Below are positions 36,359 to 44,490 of a stretch of DNA of 64,000 nucleotides, piece by piece; the first letter of the stretch is position 1, and each line of letters begins with the position of its first letter. Source of the DNA: Pseudomonas californiensis. GTDB lineage: Bacteria; Pseudomonadota; Gammaproteobacteria; Pseudomonadales; Pseudomonadaceae. Where the stretch lies: NCBI RefSeq assembly GCF_021147775.1, contig NZ_JAGTPK010000018.1:62001-126000 (forward strand), read 5' to 3'. The position numbers and the translations under genes are program-made. The notes under the pieces are model-generated. The model saw only the letters and a program-made list of their open reading frames with translations. It was not told where the DNA came from and did no database searches.

Positions 36359-37489
36359 ATGCGTGATCCAGCCCCCTCGAACTCAGAAATGAAGCGCGTC
36401 ATAGTCGGCATGTCCGGTGGCGTGGACTCTTCCGTTTCCGCCGTACTGCTCATGGAGCAGGGTTATCAGGTGGAAGGCTTGTTCATGAAGAACTGGGAAG
36501 AAGACGACGGAACGGAATATTGCACCGCCCGCGAAGACCTGGCGGACGCCCAAGCCGTGTGCGACAGGATCGGCATCAAATTGCACACCGCCAATTTTGC
36601 TGCCGAGTACTGGGACAACGTCTTTGAACACTTCCTGGAAGAGTACAAGGCAGGCCGTACGCCTAACCCGGACATCCTCTGCAACCGCGAAATCAAGTTC
36701 AAGGCGTTCCTCGACTATGCATTGATGCTCGGTGCTGACCTGATTGCTACAGGCCACTACGTGCGACGCCGCGACATCGACGGACGTACCGAACTGCTCA
36801 AGGGCCTGGACCCCAACAAGGACCAGAGCTACTTTCTGCACGCGGTGGGCGGCGAGCAGATCGCCAGAACCCTGTTTCCGGTCGGTGAGCTGGAAAAACC
36901 GGAAGTTCGTGCGATTGCCGAGAAACACGGCCTGGCTACAGCGAAGAAAAAAGACTCCACCGGGATCTGCTTCATTGGCGAGCGCCGCTTCACTGATTTC
37001 CTCCGCCAGTACCTGCCCGCCCAGCCTGGTGAAATAAAGACTACTGAAGGTGAAGTCATCGGCCGCCACAGTGGCCTGATGTACCACACCATCGGCCAAC
37101 GCCAGGGCCTGGGCATTGGCGGCCTGAAGGACGCCAGCGATGACCCGTGGTACGTACTGGTCAAAGACCTCGAGCACAATGAGCTGATCGTGGGTCAGGG
37201 CAACGACCATCCATGGCTTTTCTCTCGGGCGCTGGTGTCATCCGAAATCTATTGGGTCAACCCGATAGACCTGAGCAGCCCGCGCAAACTGACTGCCAAG
37301 GTCCGTTACCGCCAGGGTGATCAGGGCTGCACACTCGAGAAAACGGCAGACGGCTATCGCGCCATTTTCGATGAACCGCAACGCGCTGTCACTCCGGGCC
37401 AGTCCGTGGTGTTTTACGATGGCGAAATCTGTCTGGGTGGCGGCGTGATCGAAATTGCCGAGCCCTGGACCAGCAAGGACAAGCGTTGA
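36359..37489 (+). CDS. mnmA: tRNA-specific 2-thiouridylase MnmA
   Basis: A 376-residue enzyme that inserts sulfur at U34 of tRNA-Lys, -Glu and -Gln, taking it from TusE. Seen: PP-loop VIVGMSGGVDSSVSAVLL, catalytic Cys in NPDILCNREIKF, DQSYFL, and the second catalytic Cys in DSTGICFIGERRF. The C-terminal beta-barrels are complete. Start at 36359 gives MRDPAPSNSEMKRVIVG; an internal ATG at 36389 is possible. Overlaps hflD by 4 bases. The upstream sulfur relay (tusDCBE) is in this window at 16250-17634. Confidence 0.96.
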   Translation: MRDPAPSNSEMKRVIVGMSGGVDSSVSAVLLMEQGYQVEGLFMKNWEEDDGTEYCTAREDLADAQAVCDRIGIKLHTANFAAEYWDNVFEHFLEEYKAGRTPNPDILCNREIKFKAFLDYALMLGADLIATGHYVRRRDIDGRTELLKGLDPNKDQSYFLHAVGGEQIARTLFPVGELEKPEVRAIAEKHGLATAKKKDSTGICFIGERRFTDFLRQYLPAQPGEIKTTEGEVIGRHSGLMYHTIGQRQGLGIGGLKDASDDPWYVLVKDLEHNELIVGQGNDHPWLFSRALVSSEIYWVNPIDLSSPRKLTAKVRYRQGDQGCTLEKTADGYRAIFDEPQRAVTPGQSVVFYDGEICLGGGVIEIAEPWTSKDKR

Positions 37490-38109
37490 TGACCCCGATT
37501 CAGGAACAATTGATCGCGCTGGGCGGTGTCTTTCAGGCAGCCGTGCTGGTCGACCGGATCGCCAAGACCGGTCAGGTAAGTGAAGCCGCGCTGAGCTGTT
37601 TGCTGGGCAGCCTGCTGGTGCTTGATCCCAAGGACACTCTGGATGTGTTCGGCGGTGACGACCTGAACCTGCATGAAGGCTATCGCGCCATGGCCAGCGC
37701 CCTGGAGCGCGACCCTGCCACGCTGCAACGCGAACCACTGCGTTATGCCCTTTCGATGCTGGGTCTTGAACGCCAGCTGGCCAAGCGTGATGACCTGCTG
37801 GAAGTGATCGGCAAGCGAATCCCCATCATTCAGTCTCAGGTCGAGCATTTCGGCGTGGCTCACGAAAATGTGATTGCCGCAACCGGCGCTCTCTATGAGG
37901 ACACGCTGAGCACCCTGCGTCAGCGAATTCAGGTACACGGCGACATGCGCAACCTGCAGCAACCGAACAATGCGTCGAAGATCCGCGCCCTTCTGCTGGC
38001 CGGCATTCGCTCGGCCCGTCTGTGGCGACAAGTCGGCGGTCATCGCTGGCAGTTGGTCTTCAGCCGACGCAAGCTGTTGAAAGAACTCTATCCATTGCTT
38101 CACGGCTGA
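37486..38109 (+). CDS. hflD: High-frequency lysogenization protein HflD homolog
   Basis: A 207-residue all-helical, membrane-associated protein (MTPIQEQLIALGGVFQAAVLVDRIAKTGQVSEAALSCLLGSLLVLDP) of the HflD family. In E. coli it affects lambda lysogeny by binding CII; its native role is uncertain. The mnmA-hflD-purB order is conserved across gammaproteobacteria. ATGA overlap with mnmA indicates coupling. Confidence 0.94.
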   Translation: MMTPIQEQLIALGGVFQAAVLVDRIAKTGQVSEAALSCLLGSLLVLDPKDTLDVFGGDDLNLHEGYRAMASALERDPATLQREPLRYALSMLGLERQLAKRDDLLEVIGKRIPIIQSQVEHFGVAHENVIAATGALYEDTLSTLRQRIQVHGDMRNLQQPNNASKIRALLLAGIRSARLWRQVGGHRWQLVFSRRKLLKELYPLLHG

Positions 38110-38241
38110 TCAGCCGAGCCGCAATGACCCTAACCACCACAGGCATGGCGCTATCTACGCTGGTCAGTCCATCTCAATCGGACTGGGTTTTCATGTATGA
38201 TATGCGCCCCTTTTCGTTGCCCGACTGTCCGAGAGCACCCC

Positions 38242-39612
38242 ATGCAGCTTTCTTCGCTCACCGCGGTTTCCCCTGTTGATGGCCGCTACGCCGGCAAAAC
38301 CCAGGCCCTGCGCCCTATTTTCAGCGAATACGGTCTGATCCGTTTTCGCGTGATGGTTGAAGTTCGCTGGCTCCAGCGTCTGGCAGCTCATCCGCAGATC
38401 ACCGAAGTTCCGGCCTTTTCTGCACAAGCCAATGCCATCCTCGACACGCTGGCAGAAGATTTCTCCGTGGAACACGCGCAGCGCGTGAAAGAGATTGAGC
38501 GTACCACCAACCACGACGTCAAAGCCGTGGAGTACCTGCTCAAGGAACAGGCTGCCAAGCTGCCTGAGCTGGACAACGTCAGCGAGTTCATCCACTTCGC
38601 CTGTACCAGCGAGGACATCAACAACCTGTCCCACGCCCTGATGCTGCGCGAAGGCCGCGACAACGTGATGCTGCCGCTGATGCGCCAGACTGCCAACGCC
38701 ATTCGCGAGTTGGCTATCCGCTTTGCCGACGTGCCGATGTTGTCGCGCACTCACGGCCAGCCTGCTTCCCCGACGACACTGGGCAAGGAACTGGCCAACG
38801 TGGTTTACCGCCTTGAGCGTCAGATCACTCAAATCGCCGCAGTACCCCTGCTGGGCAAGATCAACGGCGCGGTCGGCAACTACAACGCCCACCTGTCCGC
38901 CTACGCTGACATCGATTGGGAAGCAAACGCACGCGCGTTCATCGAAGACGAGCTGGGTCTGGGCTTCAACCCCTACACTACGCAGATCGAACCGCACGAC
39001 TACATCGCCGAGCTGTTTGATGCGATTGCGCGCTTCAACACTATCCTGATCGATTTCGATCGCGATATCTGGGGCTACATCTCGCTGGGCTATTTCAAGC
39101 AGCGCACCATTGCTGGCGAAATCGGTTCTTCGACAATGCCGCACAAGGTCAACCCGATCGACTTCGAAAACTCCGAAGGCAACCTGGGTATCGCCAACGC
39201 CCTGTTCCAGCATCTGGCGAGCAAGCTGCCGATCTCCCGCTGGCAGCGTGACCTGACCGACTCTACCGTGCTGCGTAACCTGGGCGTCGGCTTTGCTCAC
39301 AGCGTGATCGCCTACGAAGCCAGCCTCAAGGGCATCAGCAAGCTGGAACTGAACGAACAACGTATCGCGGCCGATCTGGATGCTTGTTGGGAAGTTCTCG
39401 CTGAGCCGATCCAGACCGTGATGCGTCGTTACAACATCGAAAACCCGTACGAAAAACTGAAAGAACTGACGCGGGGCAAGGGCATCGGCCCTGAAGCACT
39501 GCAGACTTTCATTGACGGTCTGGACATGCCTGCCGAGGCCAAGGCCGAGCTCAAGAAGCTCACGCCTGCCAACTACATCGGTAACGCAGCGGCCCAAGCC
39601 AAGCGCATCTGA
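38242..39612 (+). CDS. purB: Adenylosuccinate lyase
   Basis: A 456-residue fumarase-superfamily lyase that acts twice in purine synthesis (SAICAR and adenylosuccinate). It starts MQLSSLTAVSPVDGRYAGKTQALRPIFSEYGLIRFRV, has FACTSEDINNLSHALML, the catalytic loop GSSTMPHKVNPIDFENSEGNLGIAN and full C-terminal helices. Start 38242 fits the family; upstream in-frame sequence does not. A terminator follows 19 bases after the stop. Confidence 0.97.
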   Translation: MQLSSLTAVSPVDGRYAGKTQALRPIFSEYGLIRFRVMVEVRWLQRLAAHPQITEVPAFSAQANAILDTLAEDFSVEHAQRVKEIERTTNHDVKAVEYLLKEQAAKLPELDNVSEFIHFACTSEDINNLSHALMLREGRDNVMLPLMRQTANAIRELAIRFADVPMLSRTHGQPASPTTLGKELANVVYRLERQITQIAAVPLLGKINGAVGNYNAHLSAYADIDWEANARAFIEDELGLGFNPYTTQIEPHDYIAELFDAIARFNTILIDFDRDIWGYISLGYFKQRTIAGEIGSSTMPHKVNPIDFENSEGNLGIANALFQHLASKLPISRWQRDLTDSTVLRNLGVGFAHSVIAYEASLKGISKLELNEQRIAADLDACWEVLAEPIQTVMRRYNIENPYEKLKELTRGKGIGPEALQTFIDGLDMPAEAKAELKKLTPANYIGNAAAQAKRI

Positions 39613-39631
39613 CAGGTTATAACTTCTGCAC

Positions 39632-39656
39632 ACGCCCGGCTGTGCCGGGCGTTTTC
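39632..39656 (+). terminator. Rho-independent terminator after purB
   Basis: ACGCCCGGC and GCCGGGCGT pair around a TGT loop, then TTTTCATTT. Confidence 0.88.
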
Positions 39657-39673
39657 ATTTCAAGGGCTTACAC

Positions 39674-40840
39674 ATGAATCCTGATATTCCTCTTCAACTT
39701 CTGGGCGGCATGAGCGCGCGTGTTTTTCTGCGTGACTACTGGCAGAAAAAGCCCCTCCTGATCCGTCAGGCGCTGCCGGACTTTCAAAGCCCGATCGACG
39801 CAGACGAGCTGGCTGGACTTGCCTTGGAAGAAGAAGTCGAGTCGCGACTGGTCATCGAAAACGGCGAGCGTCCGTGGGAGCTCCGTCGCGGTCCGTTCGC
39901 AGAAGACGAGTTCAGCAAATTGCCCGAGCGTGAATGGACCCTGCTGGTACAGGCCGTTGATCAGTTTGTACCGGAAGTCGGCGAGCTGCTGGAAAACTTC
40001 CGCTTCCTGCCCAGCTGGCGCATTGACGACGTGATGATCAGTTATGCCGCGCCAGGTGGCAGTGTTGGTCCGCACTTCGATAACTACGACGTATTTCTGC
40101 TGCAAGGTCATGGCAAGCGTCATTGGCAGATTGGTCAGATGTGCGACTCCGAAAGCGCGCTGCTGCAACATGCCGACCTGCGCATTCTGGCCGACTTCAA
40201 GAAGACCGAAGAGTGGACGCTGGAACCCGGTGACATGCTCTATCTGCCACCGCGTCTGGCCCACTGCGGCGTCGCCGTTGATGAGTGCCTGACCTACTCC
40301 GTGGGTTTCCGGGCTCCGAGTGCTGCCGAAGTCCTGACGCACTTCACCGACTTCCTCAGCCAGTTCATTCCGGATGAAGAGCGCTACACCGATGCTGACG
40401 CACAACCGGTAAGCGACCCTCACCAGATTCAGCACGATGCGCTTGATCGCCTTAAAGCACTGCTGGCCGAGCACATGAGTGATGAACGCCTGCTGCTGAC
40501 GTGGTTCGGCCAGTTCATGACCGAACCTCGCTATCCAGAGCTGGTAACAGGCCCGGAACTGTGCGAAGAAGACCTGCTCGACAGCCTCGAACAGGGCGCA
40601 GTTCTCATTCGCAACCCAAGCGCACGCCTGGCCTGGTCTGAAGTCGATGATGATCTGCTACTGTTCGCCAGCGGGCAGAGCCGCCTGTTGCCAGGCAGCC
40701 TGCGTGAGTTGCTCAAACTGATCTGCGCAGCTGACGCACTGCACAGCGAAAACCTTGGCCAATGGTTGGCCGATGACGAGGGACGCAATTTGATTTGCGA
40801 ACTCGTAAAACAAGGAAGCCTGGGATTTGCCGATGAATAA
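39674..40840 (+). CDS. Cupin/JmjC-type ribosomal oxygenase (YcfD/RoxA family, 50S L16 arginine hydroxylase)
   Basis: A 388-residue Fe(II)/2-oxoglutarate oxygenase. The JmjC core shows the iron HxD in SVGPHFDNYDVFLLQGHGKRHWQIG (about residues 130-155) and the distal His in YLPPRLAHCGVAVDECLTYSVGFRAPS (about 195-220); a dimerisation region and winged-helix C-terminus follow. E. coli YcfD hydroxylates Arg81 of ribosomal protein L16. It is 61 bases after purB but beyond its terminator, and its stop overlaps the start of the next GNAT gene. Confidence 0.92.
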   Translation: MNPDIPLQLLGGMSARVFLRDYWQKKPLLIRQALPDFQSPIDADELAGLALEEEVESRLVIENGERPWELRRGPFAEDEFSKLPEREWTLLVQAVDQFVPEVGELLENFRFLPSWRIDDVMISYAAPGGSVGPHFDNYDVFLLQGHGKRHWQIGQMCDSESALLQHADLRILADFKKTEEWTLEPGDMLYLPPRLAHCGVAVDECLTYSVGFRAPSAAEVLTHFTDFLSQFIPDEERYTDADAQPVSDPHQIQHDALDRLKALLAEHMSDERLLLTWFGQFMTEPRYPELVTGPELCEEDLLDSLEQGAVLIRNPSARLAWSEVDDDLLLFASGQSRLLPGSLRELLKLICAADALHSENLGQWLADDEGRNLICELVKQGSLGFADE

Positions 40841-41255
40841 AATCACCGTATCTGTCGCTGACTGGCAGAAGAATAATGCCGATATCCGGCGTATTCGAGA
40901 CGCCGTCTTCATCGTCGAGCAATCGGTGCCGCCAGAACTGGAGTGGGATTCAGAAGACACGGACGCCTTGCATTTTCTGGCCTTTGAGGGTGACTACCCC
41001 ATCGGCACCGCACGCCTGCTTCCGAACGGCGAGATTGGGCGTCTCTCTGTCCTCAAGGACTGGCGAGGCCTCAACGTCGGCGACGCGCTACTGACTGCGG
41101 TTATCAATGAAGCTGAACAGCGAAACCTGAGAACACAGAAACTCAGCGCACAGGTACACGCAGCCTCGTTTTATGAGCGCTTCGGCTTTACGGTCATCAG
41201 CGAGGAATTTCTCGAAGCCGGTCTGCCTCACGTCGACATGATCCGCAACTCTTGA
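40833..41255 (+). CDS. GNAT-family N-acetyltransferase (ElaA-like)
   Basis: A 140-residue acetyltransferase (MNKITVSVADWQKNNADIRRIRDAVFIVEQSVPPELEWDSEDTDALHFLAF). IGRLSVLKDWRGLNVGDALLTAVINEA is the acetyl-CoA-binding motif A, and HAASFYERFGFTVISEEFLEAGLPHVDMIR ends the fold as in the ElaA/YjcF branch. Substrate unknown. The start overlaps the oxygenase stop by 8 bases, so the pair is cotranscribed, as in other pseudomonads. Confidence 0.9.
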   Translation: MNKITVSVADWQKNNADIRRIRDAVFIVEQSVPPELEWDSEDTDALHFLAFEGDYPIGTARLLPNGEIGRLSVLKDWRGLNVGDALLTAVINEAEQRNLRTQKLSAQVHAASFYERFGFTVISEEFLEAGLPHVDMIRNS

Positions 41256-41301
41256 GCGAAACCGGTATGTAGGATTGTTTTACAGCACTACATAACGTGA
41301 T

Positions 41302-41359
41302 GCCCCATCATTCTCTGCCTCGCACGCCTATGCTGGAGTAGAGAATCACGGGGCGTTTT
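41302..41359 (+). terminator. Long two-part hairpin with T-run between the GNAT gene and the secretin-like gene
   Basis: GCCCC (41302-41306) pairs with GGGGC (41350-41354), and inside it ATTCTCT (41310-41316) pairs with AGAGAAT (41340-41346); GTTTT follows. It could terminate the oxygenase-GNAT transcript or be a structured leader of the next gene. Confidence 0.55.
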
Positions 41360-41441
41360 GCTGCCCATGGATTCAGCTTGCCCCGCCGCTGCCGACAACA
41401 TGGCAAACTCAGGCTTTACGCGCTTATCGCGGAGAATGGAC

Positions 41442-42173
41442 ATGTCGTTACGTAGTTTGCTTGCCTCACTGCTGATTGCCTTCAGCGCCCACGCCTTGGC
41501 CGCTACCGAAATAGTGCCGCTCAATTACCGCACCAGCGCCGAATTGCTGCCCGTGGCAAAGTCGTTCCTGGGCGCTGACGGCTCCGTCAGCGCTTATGGC
41601 AATCAACTCGTGGTCAATGCAGAATCTCGCAAGATCGAAGAACTTCGCGCCCTTTTGACCCAGCTCGACGTTGCACCCAAACGCCTGCTGATCAGCGTGG
41701 ACACCAGCGACAGCAGCGCTGAAAGCTCAACCGGATCGCGTGTTATCACCTATGGCACTGCAAGCCGCGAAGGCGGTGTGCAGCAGATTCAGACCAGCGA
41801 GGGCACGCCTGCGCTGATCCAGATCGGACAGAGCGTTCCGCTGACGACATCCTCGACTGATGCTTATGGCTATTCCCAGAGCAATACTGAATATCGCAAC
41901 GTGACTCAGGGGTTTTACGTTACAGCAAGCGTCACTGGCGATAATGTGCACCTTACGATCAGCACCAACCGGGACAGGATGAGCCAGGAGCGTCCGGATA
42001 CCGTGAAAGTCCAGAGTACCGACAGCCAGGTCAGCGGCCGCCTTGGCGAATGGATCACACTGGCAAGCAACAGTGGGCAATCCATCGCCAACCAGACCGG
42101 GATTGCACAACGCTATTCCACCCAGGGTCGGGACGACATGATTCTTCGAGTTATGGTTCAAGCCCTCGAATAA
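41442..42173 (+). CDS. Exported secretin_N-like short-domain protein
   Basis: A 243-residue exported protein. MSLRSLLASLLIAFSAHALAATEI is a Sec signal with GGAGA 7 bases upstream; in-frame ATGs at 41358 and 41436 are less suitable. Residues about 25-95 (VPLNYRTSAELLPVAKSFLGADGSVSAYGNQLVVNAESRKIEELRALLTQLD) match the secretin short (N1-like) domain used in type II/III secretins, and the remainder (GTPALIQIGQSVPL, TQGFYVTASVTGDNVHLTIS) resembles the start of a secretin core. It is far too short for a pore. Function unknown; present at the same place, before aceA, in other Pseudomonas. Confidence 0.85.
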   Translation: MSLRSLLASLLIAFSAHALAATEIVPLNYRTSAELLPVAKSFLGADGSVSAYGNQLVVNAESRKIEELRALLTQLDVAPKRLLISVDTSDSSAESSTGSRVITYGTASREGGVQQIQTSEGTPALIQIGQSVPLTTSSTDAYGYSQSNTEYRNVTQGFYVTASVTGDNVHLTISTNRDRMSQERPDTVKVQSTDSQVSGRLGEWITLASNSGQSIANQTGIAQRYSTQGRDDMILRVMVQALE

Positions 42174-42283
42174 AGCGGGATGGCGTAAAAGCCAGCACCT
42201 GCGGGCCTTTTAGTGACTCATCAGTCGCATCCAGACAGTTATGTAGTGGAATCAAAAAAGCACTACAAATTGTTTGACGAGGC

Positions 42284-42310
42284 AAAAAACGCGAGGCATG
42301 ATTGCCTCGC
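42284..42310 (-). terminator. Rho-independent terminator reading leftward
   Basis: GCGAGGC (42291-42297) pairs with GCCTCGC (42304-42310) over a 6-base loop. On the minus strand a G and six T follow; on the plus strand there is no T-run. Its direction therefore implies a leftward transcript arising within the aceA upstream region. Confidence 0.8.
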
Positions 42311-42640
42311 TCCCGCTTATCAGAGGCCCTGAAAAGAGCCTTCGAATCGCCGCTCTCACCCACCCACCAGAGCCGATTCGTGTCAGCGCCGCCCACAAGG
42401 CAGTTTGACGAGGTTGCGACTGGAACGTAGTTGTCCCGAGGGACGGAAGCGTCAAACGGTAACCTGACAAGGCTTTTCAGCGACGCACGACGGCATCCAC
42501 GAGCCAGACTGCCAGCCTGAGCGGACGAATCAGTCACCAGCCTACCCTCGGAGCCCATCGTTCATCCGTCGCAAACCGCACACCTGCGGTCTCCCGCAAT
42601 ACCTCCGATCAGCGAGCAGCCATCTACCGTGCCTTTGATA
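42284..42640 (-). ncRNA. Candidate structured non-coding RNA, leftward
   Basis: Perfect or near-perfect stems fill the stretch: CTCCG (42603-42607) with CGGAG (42549-42553) enclosing TGCGG/CCGCA (42585-42589, 42594-42598); GTTTGACG (42403-42410) with CGTCAAAC (42450-42457) enclosing GTCC/GGAC (42433-42436, 42441-42444); CGAATCG (42343-42349) with CGATTCG (42374-42380), extended by GCTCT/AGAGC (42352-42356, 42369-42373) and closing a GGTGGGTGGGTG loop on the minus strand; and an intrinsic terminator at 42284-42310 whose T-run lies on the minus strand. No minus-strand protein gene exists to use that terminator. No clear promoter was recognised, so the 5' end (about 42640) is approximate. Not recognised as RNase P, 6S, tmRNA or a known sRNA. 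Confidence 0.55.
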
Positions 42641-42701
42641 AACAAGGCGTTTTGGCGGAGCAGGACTTTCCAACAAGACCTACTTCTAGAGGTTTATCTC
42701 C

Positions 42702-44027
42702 ATGGCACTGACACGCGAACAACAAATAGCGGCTCTCGAGAAAGACTGGGCTGAAAATCCGCGCTGGAAAAACGTGACCCGTACTTATTCCGCTGCTGAC
42801 GTCGTCCGCTTGCGTGGCTCGGTTCAGCCTGAGCACACCTTCGCAAAGCTGGGCGCTGACAAGCTGTGGAATCTGGTCACTCAAGGTGCCAAGCCGTCTT
42901 TCCGTCCGGACAAGGACTTCGTCAACTGCATGGGCGCCCTGACAGGCGGTCAGGCAGTGCAGCAGGTCAAGGCAGGTATTCAGGCGATCTACCTGTCAGG
43001 CTGGCAGGTCGCTGCGGACAATAACTCCGCCGAATCCATGTACCCCGATCAGTCGCTGTACCCGGTGGACTCGGTACCAACCGTGGTCAAGCGCATCAAT
43101 AACTCGTTCCGCCGCGCGGATCAGATCCAGTGGAAAGCGGGCAAAACTCCGGGTGACGAAGGTTACATTGACTACTTCGCCCCCATCGTCGCAGATGCCG
43201 AGGCCGGGTTTGGCGGCGTCCTCAATGCATACGAGCTGATGAAAAGCATGATCGAGGCAGGCGCCGCTGGCGTGCACTTCGAAGACCAGCTCGCTTCGGT
43301 GAAGAAATGCGGCCACATGGGCGGCAAGGTGCTGGTGCCAACCCAGGAAGCCGTGCAGAAACTGGTAGCTGCTCGTCTGGCCGCAGACGTGGCTGGAGTA
43401 CCGACCATTATTCTGGCCCGTACCGACGCCAACGCAGCCGACCTGCTGACGTCGGACTGCGACCCGTACGACCAGCAGTTCGTGACCGGTCAGCGCACGC
43501 CTGAAGGCTTTTACAAGGTGCGCGCAGGCCTGGACCAGGCGATTTCCCGCGGGTTGGCGTATGCCCCTTATGCGGATCTGATCTGGTGCGAAACCGCCAA
43601 GCCGGATCTGGACGAAGCGCGCCGCTTCGCAGAGGCGATCAAGAAGGAATACCCGGACCAGCTTCTCTCATACAACTGCTCGCCGTCCTTCAACTGGAAG
43701 AAAAACCTGGATGACGCGACCATCGCCAAATTCCAGCGCGAGCTTTCAGCGATGGGCTACAAGCATCAGTTCATCACCCTGGCAGGCATCCACAACATGT
43801 GGCACAGCATGTTCAATCTGGCGCACGACTACGCCCGTAACGACATGACAGCCTACGTGAAGCTGCAAGAGCAGGAATTTGCAGACGCAGCCAAGGGCTA
43901 CACCTTCGTGGCGCACCAACAGGAAGTCGGCACTGGCTACTTCGATGACATGACCACCGTGATTCAAGGTGGCGCCTCTTCAGTAACCGCGCTGAAGGGC
44001 TCGACGGAAGAAGAGCAGTTCCACTGA
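42702..44027 (+). CDS. aceA: Isocitrate lyase
   Basis: A 441-residue enzyme cleaving isocitrate to succinate and glyoxylate. It shows MGALTGGQAVQQVKAGIQAIYLSGWQVAAD, the catalytic loop KKCGHMGGKVLVPTQEAV with the active-site Cys, and LSYNCSPSFNWKKNLDD. The length fits the E. coli-like subtype. It competes with Idh (33486) for isocitrate, so its expression is expected to rise on acetate or fatty acids. AGAGG lies 9 bases before the start; a strong terminator follows. Confidence 0.98.
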   Translation: MALTREQQIAALEKDWAENPRWKNVTRTYSAADVVRLRGSVQPEHTFAKLGADKLWNLVTQGAKPSFRPDKDFVNCMGALTGGQAVQQVKAGIQAIYLSGWQVAADNNSAESMYPDQSLYPVDSVPTVVKRINNSFRRADQIQWKAGKTPGDEGYIDYFAPIVADAEAGFGGVLNAYELMKSMIEAGAAGVHFEDQLASVKKCGHMGGKVLVPTQEAVQKLVAARLAADVAGVPTIILARTDANAADLLTSDCDPYDQQFVTGQRTPEGFYKVRAGLDQAISRGLAYAPYADLIWCETAKPDLDEARRFAEAIKKEYPDQLLSYNCSPSFNWKKNLDDATIAKFQRELSAMGYKHQFITLAGIHNMWHSMFNLAHDYARNDMTAYVKLQEQEFADAAKGYTFVAHQQEVGTGYFDDMTTVIQGGASSVTALKGSTEEEQFH

Positions 44028-44069
44028 CCAGAGCCTGATCGCATCGAGCAACGCACACTGACCGGAAAA

Positions 44070-44093
44070 CCGCCCAATCGGGCGGTTTTTTTT
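44070..44093 (+). terminator. Rho-independent terminator after aceA
   Basis: CCGCCC pairs with GGGCGG around AATC, followed by eight T. Confidence 0.93.
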
Positions 44094-44159
44094 CGTTCAG
44101 TGATCTATCTTGTATTGATACCGGACAACATCGCGCGTGTTCGCCGATGCTAAAAAGAC

Positions 44160-44174
44160 CGAGTTATTAACTCG
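44160..44174. promoter_or_regulatory. Perfect palindrome upstream of nuoA
   Basis: CGAGTTATTAACTCG is a perfect 7-1-7 inverted repeat, about 317 bases before nuoA and outside any gene. Likely an operator for an unidentified dimeric regulator. Confidence 0.4.
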
Positions 44175-44219
44175 ACTGCGTCACAACTAGCTTGAGGCGA
44201 ACTAACACAGCCGTTCAAA

Positions 44220-44234
44220 TGATATCAATTATCA
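44220..44234. promoter_or_regulatory. Fur-box-like site upstream of nuoA
   Basis: TGATATCAATTATCA matches 13 of 15 bases of the 7-1-7 Fur consensus (TGATAATnATTATCA). It lies 257 bases upstream of nuoA, in AT-rich sequence. Iron control would make sense for an operon whose product carries many iron-sulfur clusters, but binding is inferred. Confidence 0.4.
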
Positions 44235-44490
44235 TTCAAATTACCTTTTATTCCTTTTCATTCAACTGAAACATAATGGGTGAAAACCGCTATGACGCCC
44301 GTGTGGCAAGCTCCGCAGCCTCAAAGGCCACTTATAGCCGATTGATTCTTTGAATAAATTTGATGTAGAAAATTTACTTGCCAACTGTTTGCACATAAAA
44401 TCACTGCGTTGACCGCGCTGCGACATTTCGTCACTGCCTCAACTCTTTATTAAGCACAGAGACCTTTGCTCTCTAACAAGGACTGCCAGC

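Larger units (their letters stand above)
42174..42701. other. Long intergenic region before aceA holding a structured RNA candidate
   Basis: 528 bases without a plausible protein gene. Nearly all of it from 42284 to about 42640 consists of nested inverted repeats described in the next entry. The remaining right end carries the aceA ribosome site (AGAGG, 9 bases before the ATG). Confidence 0.7.
44028..44490. other. nuo operon upstream region
   Basis: About 460 bases after the aceA stop. In order: the aceA terminator, a 15-base perfect palindrome (44160-44174), a Fur-box-like site (44220-44234) and an AT-rich stretch to the nuoA ribosome site (AAGGA, about 8 bases before the ATG). No well-spaced sigma-70 promoter stood out. 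Confidence 0.6.

Noticed and set aside
42151..42558. A 135-codon minus-strand open frame in the aceA upstream region
   Set aside because: Composition and lack of any motif suggest non-coding sequence; the dense inverted repeats favour a structured RNA.
42655..42690. GGAAAGTCCTGCTCC on the minus strand, resembling the conserved RNase P GGAAAGTCC box
   Set aside because: None of the other RNase P conserved regions follow in order, and rnpB is located elsewhere in pseudomonads.
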